Shown piece after piece: positions 26,901-39,864 of a DNA stretch of 64,000 nt. The stretch covers positions 31,596,968 to 31,660,967 of the forward strand of contig CM067076.1 of assembly GCA_033980235.1 (NCBI GenBank). Direction: 5' to 3'. The position numbers were made by a program, and so were the translations under genes. The notes under the pieces are model-generated. The model saw only the letters and a list, made by a program, of their open reading frames with translations. It did no database searches and was not told the DNA's origin. The number at the start of each line of letters is the position of its first letter. Within the stretch, counting starts at the first letter, position 1. The stretch comes from Diadema setosum. Its lineage: Eukaryota > Echinodermata > Echinoidea > Diadematoida > Diadematidae.

Positions 26901-29900
26901 TTGTGTCATTTTCCATTTTCCAGCCTGAGAGTGATGTAAAAAGTACATGTACTAGTGCTTATATATAAATCGCTTCAAAGCATTGTGAATGTTTACTGAT
27001 TTTTTTTTTTTCGCGGTGACGTGAACCTTCGAAGAACACTTGCTGAACTGAAGATCAGTTAATAAAATGCCATTGTTCTCTCACGAAAGATAAACAATAT
27101 TCTTGCAAAGACTCCATCAAGTCTCATCACAATGATCACACTTGAAACTTTATCTAATTCATGCTTGTCCTTTGTGCTGGAGAAAAGTTCAAACTTAATC
27201 GAGTTAATCTCTCTTGCAAGATGTCCATGATGCCTTTGTAGACGTGCATCGATTAAGCTTCTACCTCGGAGATTATTCACATCGCAAAATGTTTTAATCT
27301 CTCACATAATCCCTGTCGTATAATATGTTTGTTATAAACAAGATCATCGAGAAGGTAGCTGCACCTGACATCGACTGGCATAAGAACCCCATGACACCTG
27401 CAGCATTAACGTCATTTCGACATCTATCTATCTTCTCAATATAATCATGTTTTGGCTGCACCTCCGAAAATATTTTTCTTGCCCGTCGCTACAACAAACA
27501 AAAAGCCTCTGACAAAACACGCTGCGAAAATATTTGCCCGACACTTTCGCTGGTCTATGGGATAGGGAAAGAACGAAGCACGAATGTGATTGTATTTTCT
27601 CTCGCTGACACACATTTAAAGTTATTCTGATTACATCTATTTGTACAGAACTTAATCTGGTAGCTATTAACGGATATCTGACGCAAGCAGACGTAGGCGC
27701 CAAAACATGCAGTCAGAGCAGTTCAAGCAGATTACAACATACGTAGGGGAATAGAGTATAATTACAAACAATAATCACACACGATGCAAGTCACTGAATT
27801 TGGGTTTTACGCATTACACCGCATATAGCAGGCAAAACAAGAATTAATACAAATAGTACTGGTATGGCAATGGGCTACATGTATATTTTGTGAACGTAAG
27901 CATGTACCTAGGCCCTGCATACATTCATATAGGCTATTGCATGTATAACTTAAATCTATAGAATCAATTCATGTTGCAATCAACGCCTTGTGTTTCTGTT
28001 CGTCATGCCTACAGTGGAAATATCTAACCTCCCCCCCCCCCTATTAGCCATAAAAAAAAAAAAATAAACACACATCACACACAAAAAAAACCCCACAAAC
28101 TTAAAACTTGCTGTACATCCTTTTCACGTCCAAAAAGAAAATATAGATATTGTTCTTTTTTATGGGGGGTCTGGAAAGTCTCAGAAAACTTTGAATATTG
28201 GATTTAAGATGCCACTTGCAACCCGAATCCATTATGAATCTGGCACATTGATCGACGCACTTATGAAAAGATGCTCACAGTATAGATATGTACGCAAGGC
28301 ATGGACACGGTGCTGAATACGTACAAAACACCTCATGACCACTTTCATCACTGGCCCCAGGGAAAACATTTCTATCAGGTTTATAGCCTCTTTATAGCCT
28401 CTTTATTATCATCATCGTCGTCGTTATTAATATTTTTATAATCTAGTCTGTTGTATAGTGGAATATTATAAATTGATTAATAGAAAGAGATAAGTCTTCA
28501 GCGATTTGAATTGGTCGCTAGAGCGAATACTAGTATTGGCAGATTATAATGAGAAGAATATCGAATTCCTAAAATGCTTCTACAGTTCATTATGCAGATA
28601 ACGACATAGAGACATAACAATTTATCATCATAGTTTTGTTTGGATTAAAGCTATCCTCTTGGTTTAATATGTTTGACTCTATTTTTCTTCAGGTCACAGT
28701 CAGCACTGTTAGCATCTTCTCTATCTTTTTAAAAAGAGAAATAGTAGTGTGTTTACCCATGATTAACATTCAAATTTCATTCTATAGCCTCTAAAATGAA
28801 ATATAAAACGCTATTGCACACGACATACACGTTTCAACATAATTATGTAATTCTATTCTCCTTTCGCATAGAGGCAATTCCAAATGATTTCGACGTAAAT
28901 ATGTACGGAAATTGTTTGAAAAATTTGTTTGTATAAACGTTAACTTAAATACTACAAGTTCTACAAAAAAAAAACACAATAAGATAAAAAGCAAACTCAC
29001 ATTCATAATTTCTAGAGAAATGTTACCACAGAATCCATATCATTTTATTCATGAAAGTCTTACTTTTGCAAAAGCTTCTTCCCTTAAGTGCAGACTTTCG
29101 GAGATATGTATAAAAAATATATGAAGATAGAGTCTACATTATTTGTTATTAGCAGAACCTCAATTGTAACACCCTGTCCTGTGCTCAATTAATTGTCATG
29201 CATACACTGTCTCTGTCTTATTTACTCAAAATGATTCATAGAATCTTTTCTCCATTCTAAAAAGCTTTCCGAACTTTGTGTCAGCAATCATTTTAACCTT
29301 AAAAAGGAAAATGCGGGGGAAAAATCATACGCCATGTAAGACATAACGTATAACACGATAGCAACAAACCAATGTATAGCGTTTCACGTCCGTTTCTCTA
29401 CGCGCGTTCAGTTTGTACAATACGTACGCCTCACGATAACTCTCTTATTACATTACGACATGGCGCGTAATAGACCGACAAATCAAACCCCAGATCTTAT
29501 TTGCAAAAATCGCTCGGATTGCAAAATTGACAGATCTCGCTGTCCCAGAGTTAACAGACGGAAATAAGGAAGAAGAGGAAAGCTCTCGGAAATTAATGTC
29601 GATAATTGAGTACGAACGGCGACGACGACAATGGCGATACGCGAGACAGATGCAACGTATTCCTGATGGCTGCTTATTTGATAGAAAACGTGTACCTTGC
29701 AACTGACACTGAGAGCAGTGTTATGCGTAGCTAGCACTAGGCGTTTGCATGTGTACCGCAGCAAACGTGGAGTGATGTGAATATTAAAAGAGAAGGAGCT
29801 TCTTTACCTTGTGAGAAGTGGGTCACTATATGTCACTCGTGTAAATATGTGAATGGTTAAGCAATATCAAATAGTGGCTATAAATGGCATAATTATATCC

Positions 29901-30020
29901 AGTAATGACAATTTAAACCTTGGACAAATGATTGAAACACAAATAGGGCATTCATGCAAAATGAATAGATAAACTACATACTGAAAAATGTCTTGTTTAT
30001 ATGTTATGATGCATTACTCA
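23976..30020. other. Non-coding (Sim intron 1)
   Basis: Mostly unique AT-rich DNA with poly-G at 25160, a G run near 26365, a C run near 28028 and short tandem repeats near 28380. No gene, RNA or full mobile element recognised. Confidence 0.55.
28380..28401 (+). repeat. 11-bp tandem duplication
   Basis: TTTATAGCCTC is present twice in direct succession. Confidence 0.93.

Positions 30021-30069
<49 letters not shown>
30021..30069. repeat. (TA)n microsatellite, left of the family A copy at 30079
   Basis: Alternating TA with one TG interruption, continuing on the far side of the MITE at 30296-30317. The two halves are best read as one array split by the insertion. Confidence 0.93.
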
Positions 30070-30073
<4 letters not shown>

Positions 30074-30078
30074 ACTTT

Positions 30079-30295
30079 GTTTGCAAAAACCGATAAGTCC
30101 ATATTTGTCAAATGGAGATATTTGCGATTAAAGGTCAAGAAAAATAAAGAGAATAATAAGAAAATTTTTGCTTCTTTACAAGTGATACCATTACATGTAG
30201 TGACCAATATATTATTTAAAAGGTATTATTTTGAACTTAATGACAGAGATCGCACTTCATAATCTTCAAAAATGGACTTATCGGTTTTTGCAAAC
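30079..30295 (+). mobile_element. MITE family A, copy 2, inserted in a (TA)n microsatellite
   Basis: The terminal repeats GTTTGCAAAAACCGATAAG and CTTATCGGTTTTTGCAAAC are perfect complements, and the interior is the same as in the copy at 3565-3807 apart from an indel of about 20 bp near 30176. Alternating TA lies on both sides (30021-30069 on the left, 30296-30317 on the right), so the element appears to have jumped into a TA array and any short TA-type target duplication is hidden. Confidence 0.86.
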
Positions 30296-30317
30296 ATATA
30301 TATATATATATATATAT

Positions 30318-33196
30318 TCATTCATTCTTTCATTTATTCTTTCATGATTTTCATCCATTTCCAAGAGAACGATATAAGTTTCTATAGAAACTGAGTGTTT
30401 AAATTTAAATTACAATGTACAAAAAGCGAAATTCTTATGTTTGCAATCTCAGTTCATAGGTTGACATAGATCATAATAATCATGTTTCCACATGAGGTTG
30501 CAATCTTGTAATCTTGCAATGAGGTTGCCATCTTTATATAACACATGACTGCTTTGTTGGTACCGTTTGTTTTATTTGGGGGTATTTATTCGCAATTCCA
30601 AGTACGCATCGTTTAATTTTTCCTCACATCATTGCGCTGTTCATCACTGATTTTTTTTTCTCTCTTTTTTTTCCTCCATAACATGCACAATTCCATACCT
30701 CCATAACTCAACAAAACGATCTACGATCAGCGCAGTTGAAGAGTTATTGCGTTGGATTCGGGCGCATATTACATCAAATATGAACTCTATATTTGTGTGA
30801 TATAGATACAATCTGCCATCCCGCAATGCATGTTAAGGGCTTGGATCTATCTGTAACATCTCGATGGTCTCATGGTTACTGTACTCACAGTTCTGCCTTG
30901 ACGAAACGATACTCGAGTTAAAACGAGATTATAATCTTACCTCGTTGTCAACTCACAACAAATATTAGCCATGCGAATGGCAAGGGTTTTTCGGAATCAG
31001 TTGCATGCAAAAGTCGGTGCAATAGGACACCAACCAGGCGAAGGTTCTAATATGCTGAATTTAAATTGTACCGTGCGTTCCTTAAACCCATGTAGAATGC
31101 TAAGTTGTTCTGTGGCTTGGAATTTGAGAACTTGTGCAATATTTGAACTGTATGGGAAAATGCTGCATTTGTCATTACCTACAAATAATGGTTAGCTGTT
31201 TCTAACCAAATAAGTTTGAGATAAATTATCTCCTTCAGGCTACAAAATACAATTTTCTTTGAGCTTTTTTTTTTCTTTTCATTATTTATTTATACTCAAA
31301 GGGACCTGACGTATGACTAGTGATGTTGCTTTAGTAAAGTATTTTGTAACTTCTTTGACCTGAAATAAGACATCTTGTTGGCTTTAACAAACTTATGGAT
31401 GGTCATATGGCAAGATTTGTTTTTAATCATACACCAAAGTGAGCTCACGAAATCAAAACATAATCCTTCACGCATAACAAATATGATGATGTGTCTGACA
31501 GGGTCCCCATTTAATTTGCATCAGTTTCATTTTGTCAGAACTTTAACAAACATAACTAGCAAAGTGTAAGGGTGAGAGAAAAACGAGGGAAAAAAAGAGG
31601 GCGAGATAGAGGAAAGAAATATGAAGAGACAAACTCACATTGTGTTTCTTTGAGTACATTTATCTCATGCTGATAACAGGTGTATATCTTGTACTCTTCA
31701 AACACCACTTCAAACTACAGTATACATACAGGAGAGAGGCTTTCAAAATATGCAACATTCATTCTTTCGTACACGCATTGTATGCTGATACAATATTGAT
31801 TTCATGTTTGTGTTATTATTTGCTCTGCCTCGGGGGTTAGCTACTGTCGCGCCATGGTTTGGGCGTAAATAAACCGAAGTCAGTCCAAGAAGAAGAATCA
31901 CGTGACTGTTTGGTCATGACACTGCCAAAATACGATATAACCTTATCGGGGTCATGCTCTCAGGAACAGGAACGACGACAATAGACCATCTCCACAAGGA
32001 GAATATTATTATTGTCATAATGCAACAAAGTGACAATTTTCTTCTACTGATTGTTTTTTTTCTCAATAGTGCCCGTGCGCATTGCAGATATGAAATTATG
32101 AACAGTACTCATGTTTGATAATGACTGATTTCATTTCCAATTGTGAATCAATAACCAACAAAACATAGATAAGTGTAATCGTATTTGCTTCTTACCCCTA
32201 TTTTTCTTCTTCCACTCATTATCATCGCCACAAGCATTTTCATCACGTTGTAATAATTGCAATTGGTAGTGCCAATAGCAGTAGTAGCAGCAGAAGAATC
32301 ATCATCATCATTATTAAAATTTTGTTTTCATCAGTTTACTTTGTAAGTTAACAGAAAGGGCAATGAGTTACAGGGCTTATTGTTTTGTTTTTGGTACATG
32401 CATTCCCAGAGAATGTTCTGATGGTGAAATCTTGCAGGCATCAAACACGATTAGAAGTCCACAGGCTTATACATGTATTCGCACGTTTCCACTATTTCTT
32501 TTGTTTCTTTATTGTTATCTAGCACTTTATTCGATGAAAACAAAATGCAATAAGTAGGTCACAAAAGTGTCACTATCATGACAGCATCAGTGTCTCGCTA
32601 CAAAATTCGCTGACTCACGGTAATCAAAAACGAAAACTAAAAGTGATGCTAAACACTTATTTCAAGGGATTCGTTTTCTTTGTATGTGTGTTTGGCCGTA
32701 CGAAAAATATTGGCGACAAACTTGTGAAACTGCGCCACTACAAGTACCATGATGATTCCTTTTGAATTTGAGTATAGCGTGGCTCATGGAAAACGGCGTT
32801 TGTAACCAGCGAGACACAACGGCAAACTTCGTCACGATACACCATCTACCACTGCAACTGAAACACTGCTGAAACATTACGAATTGATTGATACGAAATA
32901 AGGCAGTAGTACCTAGCGAACGGCCACCCTAATTGACCATATTCGCTACTCCTCCTTTTCGAGTCGGTGAATTTCTTGACCACGTGTTGCACATCGAAAC
33001 CCAATGCCAAGAATATTTACGATTAAAACAAAACGGAATGTCATCGCTTTATTATACAATGTATCAACTGCTGGCTACTATTTCTATCTAACTTTTTTTT
33101 TTTATCATTCATTGGAATTCGTTGTTAGCTCAGAATGTATAGATATTGATAACAAAGCGCTGGAAATTCTGGTAAAATAAGCCAAATTCGGAGGTG
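30318..33196. other. Non-coding (Sim intron 1, donor-proximal)
   Basis: Unique AT-rich sequence with a loose 16-bp direct repeat (ATGAGGTTGCAATCTT / ATGAGGTTGCCATCTT) near 30492-30535 and an E-box CACGTG near 32981. The first intron segment after the exon commonly houses enhancers, but nothing specific is provable. Confidence 0.5.
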
Positions 33197-33202
33197 ACTC
33201 AC
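33197..33202 (-). other. sim: 5' splice donor of the Sim bHLH exon
   Basis: The minus strand reads GACG|GTGAGTCACC, a near-ideal metazoan donor directly after the first base of the Gly codon of FPDG. Reading on past it gives residues unlike Sim (ESPPNLAYF) before a stop, so this is where coding leaves the exon. Confidence 0.88.
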
Positions 33203-33377
33203 CGTCCGGGAAAAGAGCTCGCATCTTGAGGTAGCTGGTCGTGAGACGGATGATGGAGGCCTTGTCGAGCTGCGTGGTGATCGCCGACGGTAGAGGCAGG
33301 AGCTTGGCGAGCTCGAAGAACTCGGCATTCTCCTTCTCGCGCCGAGTACGAGCGGCGTTCTTCGACTTCTCCTTCAT
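33203..33377 (-). CDS. sim: Single-minded (Sim) bHLH-PAS transcription factor, first coding exon (partial gene)
   Basis: This exon encodes the N-terminus of a Single-minded class bHLH-PAS protein, 58 codons plus one base. The basic region starts at once ([17 protein letters not shown]), then helix 1 ([11 protein letters not shown]), the loop (SAITTQ) and helix 2 ([20 protein letters not shown]), ending in PDG. The MKEKSKNAA start and the [15 protein letters not shown] core are diagnostic of Sim/Trachealess-type proteins and closest to Sim. Family knowledge: Sim heterodimerises with ARNT/Tango in the nucleus, binds ACGTG-core sites and directs midline, neural and muscle programmes. The start is fixed by an in-frame TGA four codons upstream and a purine at -3 (GCCATGA). 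The exon ends in phase 1 at GTGAGT, the place where the bHLH exon ends in vertebrate SIM genes as I recall them. The PAS-A, PAS-B and C-terminal exons are not visible here and should lie at lower coordinates or outside the window. NPAS1/3 or Trachealess is the less likely alternative. Confidence 0.93.
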
Positions 33378-33484
33378 GGCGACCGCTCACCTAGTGGACG
33401 TGGTCGGGCGACCAGAGAAATACAAGACTGATGTCAATTAATATTGCTTTTTTCTATATTATAATTATCGTGTGCGTTAACGTG
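33378..33484 (-). promoter_or_regulatory. Immediate upstream region of the Sim ATG: weak promoter or 5'UTR splice signals
   Basis: On the minus strand this stretch holds a TATA-like TATAATATAG (33454-33463, about 80 nt 5' of the ATG) and two ACGTG cores on the plus strand (33398-33402 and 33480-33484), the core bound by Sim-ARNT dimers. It also contains CACTAG|GTGAGC, whose AG (33391-33392) could be a 3' splice acceptor for a leader intron and whose AG|GTGAGC (donor GT at 33389-33390) also fits a donor. The sequence alone does not decide between a core promoter close to the ATG and an upstream untranslated exon joined here. Confidence 0.25.
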
Positions 33485-33730
33485 GGCTACCCTCCATACG
33501 TTTTTCTCTTCTTGACCTTTATGTATGCAAACAAACAAACATCAAGTATAATATTATTTGTGATAAGGAGCTTATGTGGCTCTTTGCACACCTAGAATAG
33601 TATGCACAATACAACGCAAAGTAATACATGATTCATATAGCACAAAATGATACTTCTTTGCTCTTCTACAATCTTATATTACATTACGACATTGATGAAG
33701 GTTTATACAAAAGAGTCAAAGAAACAAAAG

Positions 33731-33776
33731 TAGGAAGTTTATCGTAACAAAACTAGGAAGTTTATCGTAACAAAAG
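33731..33776 (+). repeat. 23-bp tandem duplication 5' of Sim
   Basis: TAGGAAGTTTATCGTAACAA-type units at 33731-33753 and 33754-33776 differ only in the last base. The unit lies about 0.35 kb upstream of the Sim ATG. Confidence 0.95.
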
Positions 33777-35720
33777 AAATTTTCACACAGGAAATTTTAC
33801 ATGCAAGTTAACATTCCTAGCGTGTTTTGTTGTCAAGATTATGTGAATATACCTAGAGTTCGGATCGACAACTGTCTTTGTCATTTTACCAAAGTGTTCT
33901 AAAAGAGAACATTTGCATAAACAGGGCCGGCATTGAAGCAACAGAAATGATTATAATATTGCAATATAATACTGCCGTTACAATGCCATAAATGTTTGAT
34001 AAAAACTGATGTGTAATATCAGAAAATACATGCACATCATCCTCTGTAATTCCTAAAACAAACACAGAAAAAAAGGAAAGGTCACTGCTACATCTCGAAA
34101 ATAATTCTCACCATCAGAACCAAAAGCATAAGCGTGGTTACTGGTAAAACAACGCAACATCAAATTCCATTTCAAAAAAGCATGAGTGATATAAAGACAG
34201 CCGTACAGACAAAACAGGTGACGAACATTACAGAGGAATTCCTATTATGTCCTTTTGATCACCGACACAACTTTGCAAAGCAACAGCACATCTGGAATAT
34301 GCGTCCAAAAATATGACTGTACATGTATTTTTTTTTTCCTAAAGGGAATCCCAAGGGTGATAATTACAAACACCTGTTCTTGACGAAAACAAAAGAAGTC
34401 GGGAGAATGGTTTTAAAAAATCAATATTGTAGCTGTTTGTCTTCATTGTCTGGAAATGAGAGATTCATCTTACGATGTGAAGAATTTTCTTTGTGCTAAA
34501 TGACTTGTTAATTCTACAGTACATTATGACTATTTGTTTGTATCACAACTTTGCTGTGAATTTCGTATTTTTTTTTTACATTGTTTATCTAATACTTGAC
34601 TGAGCTGTCTTCATAGACAGGGCGTGATCTAAGTTTAGAATCATGTAGATAGTGTTTGTACATATATTGCAGAAATAAAAAATACTTATGGTTACAAGTT
34701 TTGAAAAAGTAATCATACCTTAAACTACGGTATTTTTAGTACGTACATTGATACATCAACAAGATCAAAATGTAATTATGTTAGTAGGTATACTTTTTTT
34801 AAACTAATTTGTTCATCACACTATTTAAAGCGCTACATCATTGGAAGTTCATGCATTCGAATAACCATTTGTCATCACGGAGAAAATCCCATAGCCTTTT
34901 TTTTTCACGTCTAGAGGCATAATACGTATACTAGACTTTTTGTACAGTAAATCATTACTCTTGTGCGAAATGAACAATCGAATCTTTAAACAATGACACC
35001 TAAAAATAATAATAACAACCACAACAACAACAACAACAGAAGAGAATCGTTTCTCTAAGAGTAAATTTTTGGATGAGATGTAGTAACACCAAGTGATGGT
35101 CGAATACATGTAAGTTACTAGATAGCTTTTTAGATACATTATACTTTGTCACAGCTTAAAGTTAATTGTAGATATGTACAGACATTGTAGTTACTCAGTT
35201 CATCGAATATTGTTAAGCGGTACACGAGCAACTGCTCGGAACATACTGTATATAATCTGCTGGCACCGTGTCGCATTCGCTACAACTCAACTGTTTATTT
35301 CTTTGATCACATTGGGTATCAGATAAAGATTCCCCGAGTATAAGTCGCACAAAAGTCACAATCTGTTACCAGTCCCACATAGTAAAGATCGTGTACAGAT
35401 TGCATTGTGCCCAAGTCCAAAGAGACGGCCAACACAACAGACACATAAATGGGATTGGAACAAGAAGAAGACAACGGTGTCATTATGTGTTGCCGACCCC
35501 TCAACAGATGTCGCCAATGGTCTCGATCAATCAAAACTGACTTACTTCTGTCACGGTGGCTGGAACTTGTACCTTTTTGTTTTCTTTCAATGCGTTTTCT
35601 ACCTCGTCAAAAGACGGACTTGAAAAGGGTTTCGTCATTGGGACTTTTTATACCATCTCGCATACAATGATACAGGAAACTGATAACTGATTTTTTTATA
35701 TATATATAATTTCTTTTTGA

Positions 35721-35783
35721 TAGAGAGAGATAGAGAGGGAGAAAGGGGAGAGAGAGAGAGAGAGGGGGGGGGGGGGGAGGGAG
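35721..35783. repeat. Polypurine (GA)n-G tract
   Basis: GATAGAGAGA units, then (GA)n, then a G run of about 15. Directly upstream is a short (TA)n at 35696-35709. Confidence 0.92.
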
Positions 35784-36764
35784 TAGCAGATTGCCGATAT
35801 CAAAAGAAACTTGCCGAGCTGATACATGAGTTGCGTTCATACATTGGCAATGGGAATACATTTGTCACCAAAATCATGTTCATTGAAAGAGTAAGCAATA
35901 ACAAATATATATCAAAATATGTTACTTCAAGCAGGAGCTTCCCCGATACAAACTTGATCAAAAACGTCACCACTGTTTCTGATTGTCATTTTTATCCCTA
36001 GCATTTACACCACCAAAAGAAAGTTACAAATTCGTTTTTCGTCCTATTGCATTCCCTCTTCATGACAAGAAATATGTCATAATAATCGATTTTGAGGAAA
36101 ACAACCCATAGAGAAAGACTAATACGATTAGCAGAACTTGAAAAAAGAACATGAAGATTAATAAGAGTATACTCTTTATTAGCGAGACAACTAATGCCTT
36201 GCAAACCTAAAACGAGAACATTCTGCTTAGGAGACGTCAGTCATAGGAATATCAATATACATACATGTAGTTACATAGGTCAAACTAACTGCGTAGTAAA
36301 ATTATTTTTTGTTGTAGCATTTACTGACATTCATTTCTCTTGATCAGAGGAGGATTTAAATGGATTGATATTCACAACTCATACCATACCTTTCATATTC
36401 AGTGTTTATTATCATACAACACAAAATATTTCAGACTGGAAATGAAGTTAAATGTCGGTCAGACGTTTGTGTTGCACAAACATTACCGTTACATATCTCT
36501 GTAGACACAATTTAAGAATACTGTATGATTACATACATATCATACGAAACAATAAACGAAACAACAAAACAGCAATCAATTTTTGTGTGTGAACTGTAAT
36601 TTGTCCATATTAAGCGTTAAACATGATCCAGTCAAAACTATTGATATCATTATATAATCAAATGTAAATTTATTAATGAAATTAAGTCCTGATTAAAAGG
36701 GAACCGGCTGTTTAAGCAACGGTATACCTACAAAAAAAAAAGCGGTAATAACAATTATATTTCT

Positions 36765-36905
36765 AGAACCCGCGTTTCTGCTGTACACCGAGGTCACGGC
36801 CTCTAGCGGCTTGTTCGTCTCTGCAGCAGCCCGACTCTCCCCGCACACACTCACGCCAGAGTGGCCTTGGAGCCTTGGAACAAAATAGCGAGCTACGCTT
36901 CCCCC
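36765..36905. promoter_or_regulatory. GC-rich low-repeat segment 3.4 kb upstream of Sim
   Basis: GAGGTCACGGCCTC (a near-palindromic nuclear-receptor half-site arrangement) and GCAGCAGCCCGACTC lie in a 140-bp GC-rich island between AT-rich flanks, ending at a 15-A run. Confidence 0.22.
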
Positions 36906-39691
36906 ATCGTGTAAAAAAAAAAAAAAACTGTTGCTTCCTATATACTCCGCTCGTGTTATTCAAGTCAAGATCACTTGAATTGATTTTTTCCCTCTTTGTC
37001 AAACTATGATTTAATTCATCAAAAGTAACAATAGAAAGAGTTTACTGGTACGTGAGCAAAGATTAATCCTACTCGACTGGCTGTAATGACATATTCTGAC
37101 GTCATCCGAAACTTGCACACAATGCAAATTGTTCAACTTGATACAAATTCGATTTTTACATAAAAGAACTTCATCGACGATTTTAAGAGTTTACATGGTT
37201 GTAGAAAATCACTCTGACAAACAGAAAGGTCATGAACGTATAACCCGAGGGAACTTCAAGTTAACTCATAGCTTCCCACGAGCTTACTGCGGTGATTCAA
37301 AATGTGAAAAGTAATATGAATGTAGTGTAATTCTTCATTCATTGTTCCGAAGAAAAAGTTATGTTTTGGAAAACAAAAGTATAAACATTGTAGGACGCAA
37401 ATAAGAGAATTAACTTAAAGCCACAACCATTCTCACTTTTAGTTGGCATGTAGTACAGACATAATGGACTAAATATCTGACGAATCCATTTTGATATATT
37501 TCTGTTCTCTATTTTCAAAATAAAGCAATTCTAATCGTTGTTTTTCCTTCATAGATTATTGTTGTTGAATTTGGATTTTTCTTTTTATGCCAACAATTTC
37601 AAATGCTTTAGTTCATTCTATTTGAATTTCATCAATGATATTCTTTTATGGGACAAAAATATTTTAAAGTGCTTTGTCAAGTAATTTGTATCCAAAAATT
37701 ATGAGAAACACGATCAGTCTATATGCATTCGTCAAGAATGATAATTGTCAATACTGTTTTTTAAAAAGAAGAGAATAAAAAGAAGTTTACGTGATTTTGA
37801 AATTTGAAAGCGCAAAATCTGGAAAATCTATGACACTTATCGGTAATCACATGGTAATAAAAGGGAATTTTATAAACAATCATTGGACTATGAGGTATAA
37901 AACAGCGGGTAAAATATGACATAATTGTATTGGCAGCAAAAGCACTAAACTGGTGTGTTCCACATCCCTATCCACATAAAATCAGAGGAAAACTTTGTCC
38001 ATCAATGAATTTCTTTTTTTTATTGGTATTTAGAGCAATCATGTTTATAATCTGGACTCAAGATTTTCGATGTTTATACAATAGTGAGAGTAAAACAATT
38101 TGATTCACATGAAAACGTGGGTTACCGAATATGCATTATACAGATTCACAACCAACCAAGAATATAATCATGACTTGTTGAATTTGTTATCATTGTAATG
38201 AAGTTGATAATTATTGTCTCTATAGGTTGACAGGACATGGGACACCAAGAGAAAGTGAAACTTATTTCGACAGCCGCTGCCAACTTGGATGGTACAGGAT
38301 TATCTCAGTGACTCATTTACTGTACGTAGGTCTCAAATAAAGCGCAACAGTTTCGAATTACATATATTTCAACACGAAACAAGCCACTGGTTGATTCTTG
38401 TGGTATTTTGAAAACACACCTTGTCTGATCAAATCATAACATCTTCACGTGGTATACAAAAATGCAAACGTGTCAGTTACACGAATGTCAAAATCGGATA
38501 TATCTGTAACAGCAGGAAAATTGCGTTACAGGGGAAAGCAATTGACAGGAAAAAAGAGACTGAAACAATAAAAAGGGACGAGAATTTTAAAAACTTCTAA
38601 TTTAAACAATATGATAAGTAGTATAGGAGCTACATTTAAAGAAAAAAATATCAACAAATTTTATCAATGCACTGCTGTAAAGGGGGAAAAACAATCCCAA
38701 AGTGGGTATTTTAATACAAGACAATTATTCACGTTGACAGAATATTGAATGATTATGAATGACTATGACATATGAATGATTTAATCTGCTGACTCAGTTG
38801 GTGTGTTTCGGTTGTACTTTTGAGTATTTTTCCCCACTTCAGTGACAAATCAAATACAAAATCTTCGTCATTAGGTGCGTGAAGCAAAGTCATAAGTCAA
38901 CGCTTATGTGTAAATGGCCGAAAAAAAAAAATCATTACAATTATTGCAATTGGCTACCTTTTACTGACCCCGACGAGAAATTAAAAAAAAAAAGGCACCC
39001 ATAGCCTTTTTGGCCCTGATTATCTGTCGACAATAAGAATGAAAAGTAAATGTTAACTGCCGCTCAAAGGGACTTACCGTTTACAATCGGTGGATTCACA
39101 GAAATAGACGTAACGATGTCTTGTCTAATTATACTTAACACAGTCAATATGTTGCTTCATACATACACGTATGTCATAAATCCATGCTGAATTCAACGTC
39201 GCTGGGCTATGTACAAACAGTGAGCCCTCGTGAGAAAGGCAAATTCGAGCTAGTTCCTGCAGGTTAACACAGTGGCCCTGGCTGAGGCAGGGCTTGGTTT
39301 CCTAAAATTCCAAATATATGTCGGGGACAACAGGGAAACGGGGGAGCGGGACGACAAATTTGTCGCTATTCAGTTTCCAACCAAGCCCCGGAAAAAAAAT
39401 GCAACGGTGTTTGAAGTTCAGTTTGCTCCCTCGATGCCAACAAGAAAATAGCGAACAAAAGCAAAATTAAATATGACCCCTACTCGAACATTTAGCCTGA
39501 ATAACACAGATTTGGCCTCTTTTGAATGGTTCGAACACGTCAAAAAAATTGGACGCCCAAGTTATGAATATATTTTGTTTCTCCTCACTGTATCGTGGTC
39601 TTTTGCTTCGCTGATATGTACTTCTGTCAGGGGACGCAGAGAGGCAGGGAAAAAAATTATAGAGGGGTATTTAATAGAAAATGGTGCGACG
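36906..39691. other. Sim 5' flank, non-coding
   Basis: AT-rich, low in repeats, with occasional A-runs near 38920 and 38980. Nothing recognised. Confidence 0.5.
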
Positions 39692-39864
39692 ATATCTGTT
39701 TCGCGCGAAGCACGAAGCTAGCAGGCAGCCGTGTCGTTCCCTCGGGGGGTTAAGCGTCCGCCACGCACGGGCGTCGAGCCGTTTACTGAGCCGCCCCTTC
39801 GCTGCACTCGGCGCTCGCTGCTACACCGGCTTTCCCGAGTACACCCGAAGCTCGTCAAAACCGT
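39692..39864. promoter_or_regulatory. CpG-dense patch 6.4 kb upstream of Sim
   Basis: Roughly two dozen CpG dinucleotides in about 170 bp by eye, the densest cluster in the window, without simple repeats. It could be an upstream promoter or leader exon of Sim on the minus strand, or a distal element. Overlapping ORFs (61 and 82 residues, plus strand) show no recognisable family. Confidence 0.28.

Larger units (their letters stand above)
33485..36764. other. Sim 5' flank, non-coding
   Basis: AT-rich unique sequence with the 23-bp duplication at 33731, (ACA)n near 35013 and the GA/G tract at 35721. No upstream exon recognised. Confidence 0.5.

Noticed and set aside
33241..33441. Plus-strand ORF and other-frame minus-strand ORFs over the Sim exon
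   Set aside because: These are shadows of the bHLH exon in other frames. The Sim frame alone gives a conserved domain.
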